Below are positions 61,679-64,000 of a stretch of 64,000 nt of DNA, one piece after another (positions within the stretch are counted from its first letter, which is position 1; the number at the start of each line of letters is the position of its first letter). The notes beneath the pieces were generated by a model. The model was not told the origin of the DNA. It did no database searches and was given only the letters and a program-made list of their open reading frames with translations. The DNA comes from JAYRGC01 sp041908065 (GTDB lineage: Bacteria; Pseudomonadota; Alphaproteobacteria; UBA9219), in NCBI GenBank assembly GCA_041908065.1, contig JAYRGC010000070.1, forward strand, positions 47,523-111,522. Direction: 5' to 3'. The position numbers were made by a program, and so were the translations under genes.

Positions 61679-64000
61679 ATGTCTTCAGCCAGTTCATCAA
61701 TCGAGATAAAGCAAGTCGCCGTCATAGGGTCGGGCGTGATGGGCAGCCAAATAGCGGCGCACATCGCCAACGCCGGAGTTCCGGTGTTGTTGCTGGACAT
61801 CGTGCCCAAGGACGGCGGCGACCGCAACGCTTTGGCCAAGGGGGCTATAGAGCGGTTGCTGAAGACCGATCCCGCCCCGTTCATGCATCCTAAAAACGCC
61901 AAGCTGATTACGGCGGGAAACCTTGAAGACGATCTGGTCAAGCTGAACTCCTGCGATTGGATAATCGAGGCGGTTCTGGAAAATCCTCAGGTAAAGGCCG
62001 ATCTTTACCGCAAGGTGGACACCGTCCGCAAAATCGGCTCCATCGTGTCGTCCAACACCTCGACCATTCCCTTGGCCGCGTTGACGTCGGGACAGGTGGG
62101 GAAATTCGCCGAGGATTTCCTGATCTGCCATTTCTTCAACCCGCCGCGCTATATGCGGCTGCTGGAGCTGGTCACCGGACCGCGCACCCGCCCCGAAGCG
62201 GCCGCCGCCGTCCGCGATTTCTGCGACAAGCGTTTGGGCAAGGGCGTGGTCGTTTGCAAGGACACCCCCGGATTCATCGCCAACCGCCTCGGCACGTTCT
62301 TCATCCAAACCGCGATCAACTCCGCGCTCGGCCTTAAACTTACGGTTGAGGAGGCGGACGCCGTGTGCGGCAAGCCCATGGGTCTGCCCAAGACGGGGGT
62401 GTTCGGATTGCTGGATTTGATCGGCATCGACCTGATGCCGCTCATCGCCAAAAGCCTGTTGGCCACGTTGCCGCAAGGCGACGAATACCGCGCCATCTAC
62501 CGCGATCCGCCATTGTTCCAGCGCATGGTGGCCGAAGGGTACACCGGACGCAAAGGCAAGGGCGGGTTCTATCGCATGGTTCCCAATCCGGCCGGAGGCG
62601 GCAAAACCAAGGAAGCGATAGATCTGCAGACAGGCGAATACCGTCCCGCCGGAAAAGCCAAGCTGGCCGCGTTGGAGGCGGCGGGCAAGGATCTGCGCGC
62701 GCTTTGCGAGACCAAGGATCGCATAGGCCAGTTCGCATGGGAGGTTTTGTCGCAAACTCTGTCCTACGCCGCCTCGCTGGTTCCGCAAATCGCCGACGAC
62801 GTCGCGGCGGTGGATGCGGCCATGCGCTGGGGATACAACTGGAAACAAGGCCCGTTCGAGCTTATCGATCGGCTGGGCGCGGGATGGCTGGCGACGCGGC
62901 TGAAAGCCGAAGGCAGGCCTGTTCCGGCCCTGCTGGATCACGCCGCCCACCGCTCGTTCTACCGCGCCGAAAAGGGCAAGCAGGAATACCTGAAGGCGGA
63001 CGGCAGCGGCTACGCGGCGATGGTTCGCCCCGCCGGAGTGTTGCTGCTTTCGGATATAAAACTCAGTTCCTCGCCGCTGGAAAAGAACGGTTCGGCCAGC
63101 CTGTGGGACATCGGCGACGGCGTGTTGTGTCTGGAATTTACCTCCAAGATGAACGCCATCGATCCCGACACGTTGGCCATGGTCAAGAAATCGGTGGCCG
63201 TGATAGGCGACGGACGAAGCAAATGGCGGGGGCTGGTCGTATACAACGAAGCCGAAAACTTCTCGGTCGGAGCCAATTTGGGGTTGGCCATTTTCGCCAT
63301 GAACATCTCCATGTGGCAGGTCATCGAGGATCTGATCAAACAGGGGCAGGAGGCGTATCAGGCTCTCCGCTTCGCGCCCTTTCCCACCGTGGCCGCGCCG
63401 TTCGGCATGGCATTGGGCGGAGGCTGCGAGATAACCCTGCATTGCTCGGCGGTGCAGGCGCACGCCGAAACCTACATGGGGTTGGTCGAAGTGGGCGTCG
63501 GCCTCATCCCCGGATGGGGCGGTTGCGCCCAGATGCTGCGCCGCGCCTTCGGCGCGAAAAAGCGGTTCGGCGGGCCGATACCGCCTATCAGCCAAGTGTT
63601 CGAGAACGTCAGCATGGCCAAGGTGTCAAAATCCGCCGCCGATGCCGCCGATCTGCTGTACCTGATGCCGTCCGACGGCGTGACCATGAACCGCGACCGG
63701 CTGTTGCACGACGCCAAGCAAAAAGTGCTGGAGCTGGCGCGCAACTACAAACCGCCGGAGCCGATGAAGCTGAACCTCCCCGGCCCCACCGGACGCGCCG
63801 CGCTCAATCTCGCCATCGAAGGCTTCCGCCTGCTGGGCAAGGCCTTGCCGCACGACGTGACGGTGTCCAAGGCCTTGGCCGCCGTGTTGTGCGGCGGAGA
63901 CAGCGATTTCACCAGCATGACGACGGAGGAACAAATCCTTTCCGCCGAACGCCGCGAGTTCATGCGTCTCGTCCACACGCCCGAAACCGTGGCGCGGATC
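61679..64000 (+). CDS. fadB: 3-hydroxyacyl-CoA dehydrogenase/enoyl-CoA hydratase (FadB-type), cut by window end
   Basis: From ATG 61679 the frame stays open to the last base (774 codons seen). GAGGAG lies 10 bases upstream of the ATG. The NAD-binding domain comes first (VAVIGSGVMGSQIAAHIANA), with HFFNPPRYMRLLELVTGP and GKGVVVCKDTPGFIANRLG; the hydratase/isomerase part is C-terminal (GMALGGGCEITLHCSAVQAH; GLVEVGVGLIPGWGG). This domain order (dehydrogenase then hydratase) is that of the alphaproteobacterial proteins, the reverse of E. coli FadB. It pairs with the thiolase just upstream. Confidence 0.94.
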   Translation, partial: MSSASSSIEIKQVAVIGSGVMGSQIAAHIANAGVPVLLLDIVPKDGGDRNALAKGAIERLLKTDPAPFMHPKNAKLITAGNLEDDLVKLNSCDWIIEAVLENPQVKADLYRKVDTVRKIGSIVSSNTSTIPLAALTSGQVGKFAEDFLICHFFNPPRYMRLLELVTGPRTRPEAAAAVRDFCDKRLGKGVVVCKDTPGFIANRLGTFFIQTAINSALGLKLTVEEADAVCGKPMGLPKTGVFGLLDLIGIDLMPLIAKSLLATLPQGDEYRAIYRDPPLFQRMVAEGYTGRKGKGGFYRMVPNPAGGGKTKEAIDLQTGEYRPAGKAKLAALEAAGKDLRALCETKDRIGQFAWEVLSQTLSYAASLVPQIADDVAAVDAAMRWGYNWKQGPFELIDRLGAGWLATRLKAEGRPVPALLDHAAHRSFYRAEKGKQEYLKADGSGYAAMVRPAGVLLLSDIKLSSSPLEKNGSASLWDIGDGVLCLEFTSKMNAIDPDTLAMVKKSVAVIGDGRSKWRGLVVYNEAENFSVGANLGLAIFAMNISMWQVIEDLIKQGQEAYQALRFAPFPTVAAPFGMALGGGCEITLHCSAVQAHAETYMGLVEVGVGLIPGWGGCAQMLRRAFGAKKRFGGPIPPISQVFENVSMAKVSKSAADAADLLYLMPSDGVTMNRDRLLHDAKQKVLELARNYKPPEPMKLNLPGPTGRAALNLAIEGFRLLGKALPHDVTVSKALAAVLCGGDSDFTSMTTEEQILSAERREFMRLVHTPETVARI

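Noticed and set aside
61697..63595. A 632-codon open frame on the minus strand
   Set aside because: It is fully antisense to the FadB-type gene, whose protein has clear motifs; the long frame is a product of GC-rich codon use.

Overview
The window is moderately GC-rich, gene-dense bacterial chromosome. The gene content points to an alphaproteobacterium: ihfA followed by a MerR-type gene, HemJ protoporphyrinogen oxidase, a YejB-type permease, a CGFS glutaredoxin, ornithine decarboxylase plus homospermidine synthase, an intracellular PHA depolymerase with a phasin, and an rsmG-parA-parB cluster. I cannot name a genus. Several usually co-operonic partners are missing locally (mnmG without mnmE, pheS without pheT, gatCA without gatB, yejB without yejAEF), so the genome looks rearranged.

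Layout. 1-3.1 kb: a PHA depolymerase cut by the window edge, a deaminase and small unknown genes. 3.4-13 kb (minus strand): a type IVb pilus operon of the IncI/R64 thin-pilus kind (TcpQ/PilL-like, PilN secretin, PilO, PilP, PilQ ATPase, PilR platform, two prepilins). 13.2-15.3 kb: MerR-like gene, ihfA, yejB. 15.4-17.5 kb: an AT-rich secreted-protein gene beside a wrecked IS630 element joined to an IS5-type fragment. 17.5-23 kb: TauE-type permease, comM, hisD-hisG and a divergent TrpR-like regulator with a perfect 18-bp palindrome between them. 23-25.4 kb: a small Cys-rich secreted protein, a DciA-like gene, and a DUF559 nuclease inside a block of about 270-bp repeats. 25.4-27.7 kb: a second pilus locus, a PilM-like gene and a prepilin that ends in a phage-tail-type S74 self-cleaving chaperone. 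28-35.6 kb: grxD, asd-dapB, a PfkB kinase, an XRE/methyltransferase pair, proB. 35.7-38.2 kb: ornithine decarboxylase with a long untranslated leader, and a secreted protein. 38.3-43.3 kb: parB, parA, rsmG, mnmG. 44.5-47.8 kb: aminotransferase, ubiE and another methyltransferase. 48-53.3 kb: uvrD, gatA, gatC, ruvX and a phasin. 53.6-57.7 kb: a second secreted repeat protein, hemJ, a small membrane protein, a PIG-L deacetylase and a pentapeptide-repeat protein. 57.8-64 kb: pheS, homospermidine synthase, thiolase and a FadB-type protein cut by the window end.

How the genes fit together. Surface biology stands out: a complete pilus motor and secretin, two conventional prepilins, a large prepilin with an S74 domain (a candidate tip adhesin), and two paralogous secreted proteins sharing an N-terminal domain, Trp/Cys repeats and a CPSGY tail. 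One prepilin and one secreted protein carry poly-C/G tracts that could vary in length. Metabolically, ornithine decarboxylase and homospermidine synthase together make homospermidine, and depolymerase, phasin, thiolase and FadB fit storage polymer and fatty-acid turnover.

Dispersed repeats. About ten copies of a palindromic, MITE-like element with terminal inverted repeats (GGCTCTTACGCAAAACGGG type) lie between genes, often right at stop codons. One 92-bp copy is flanked by a perfect 8-bp direct repeat, good evidence that it moved as a unit. No tRNA, rRNA or CRISPR array was seen.
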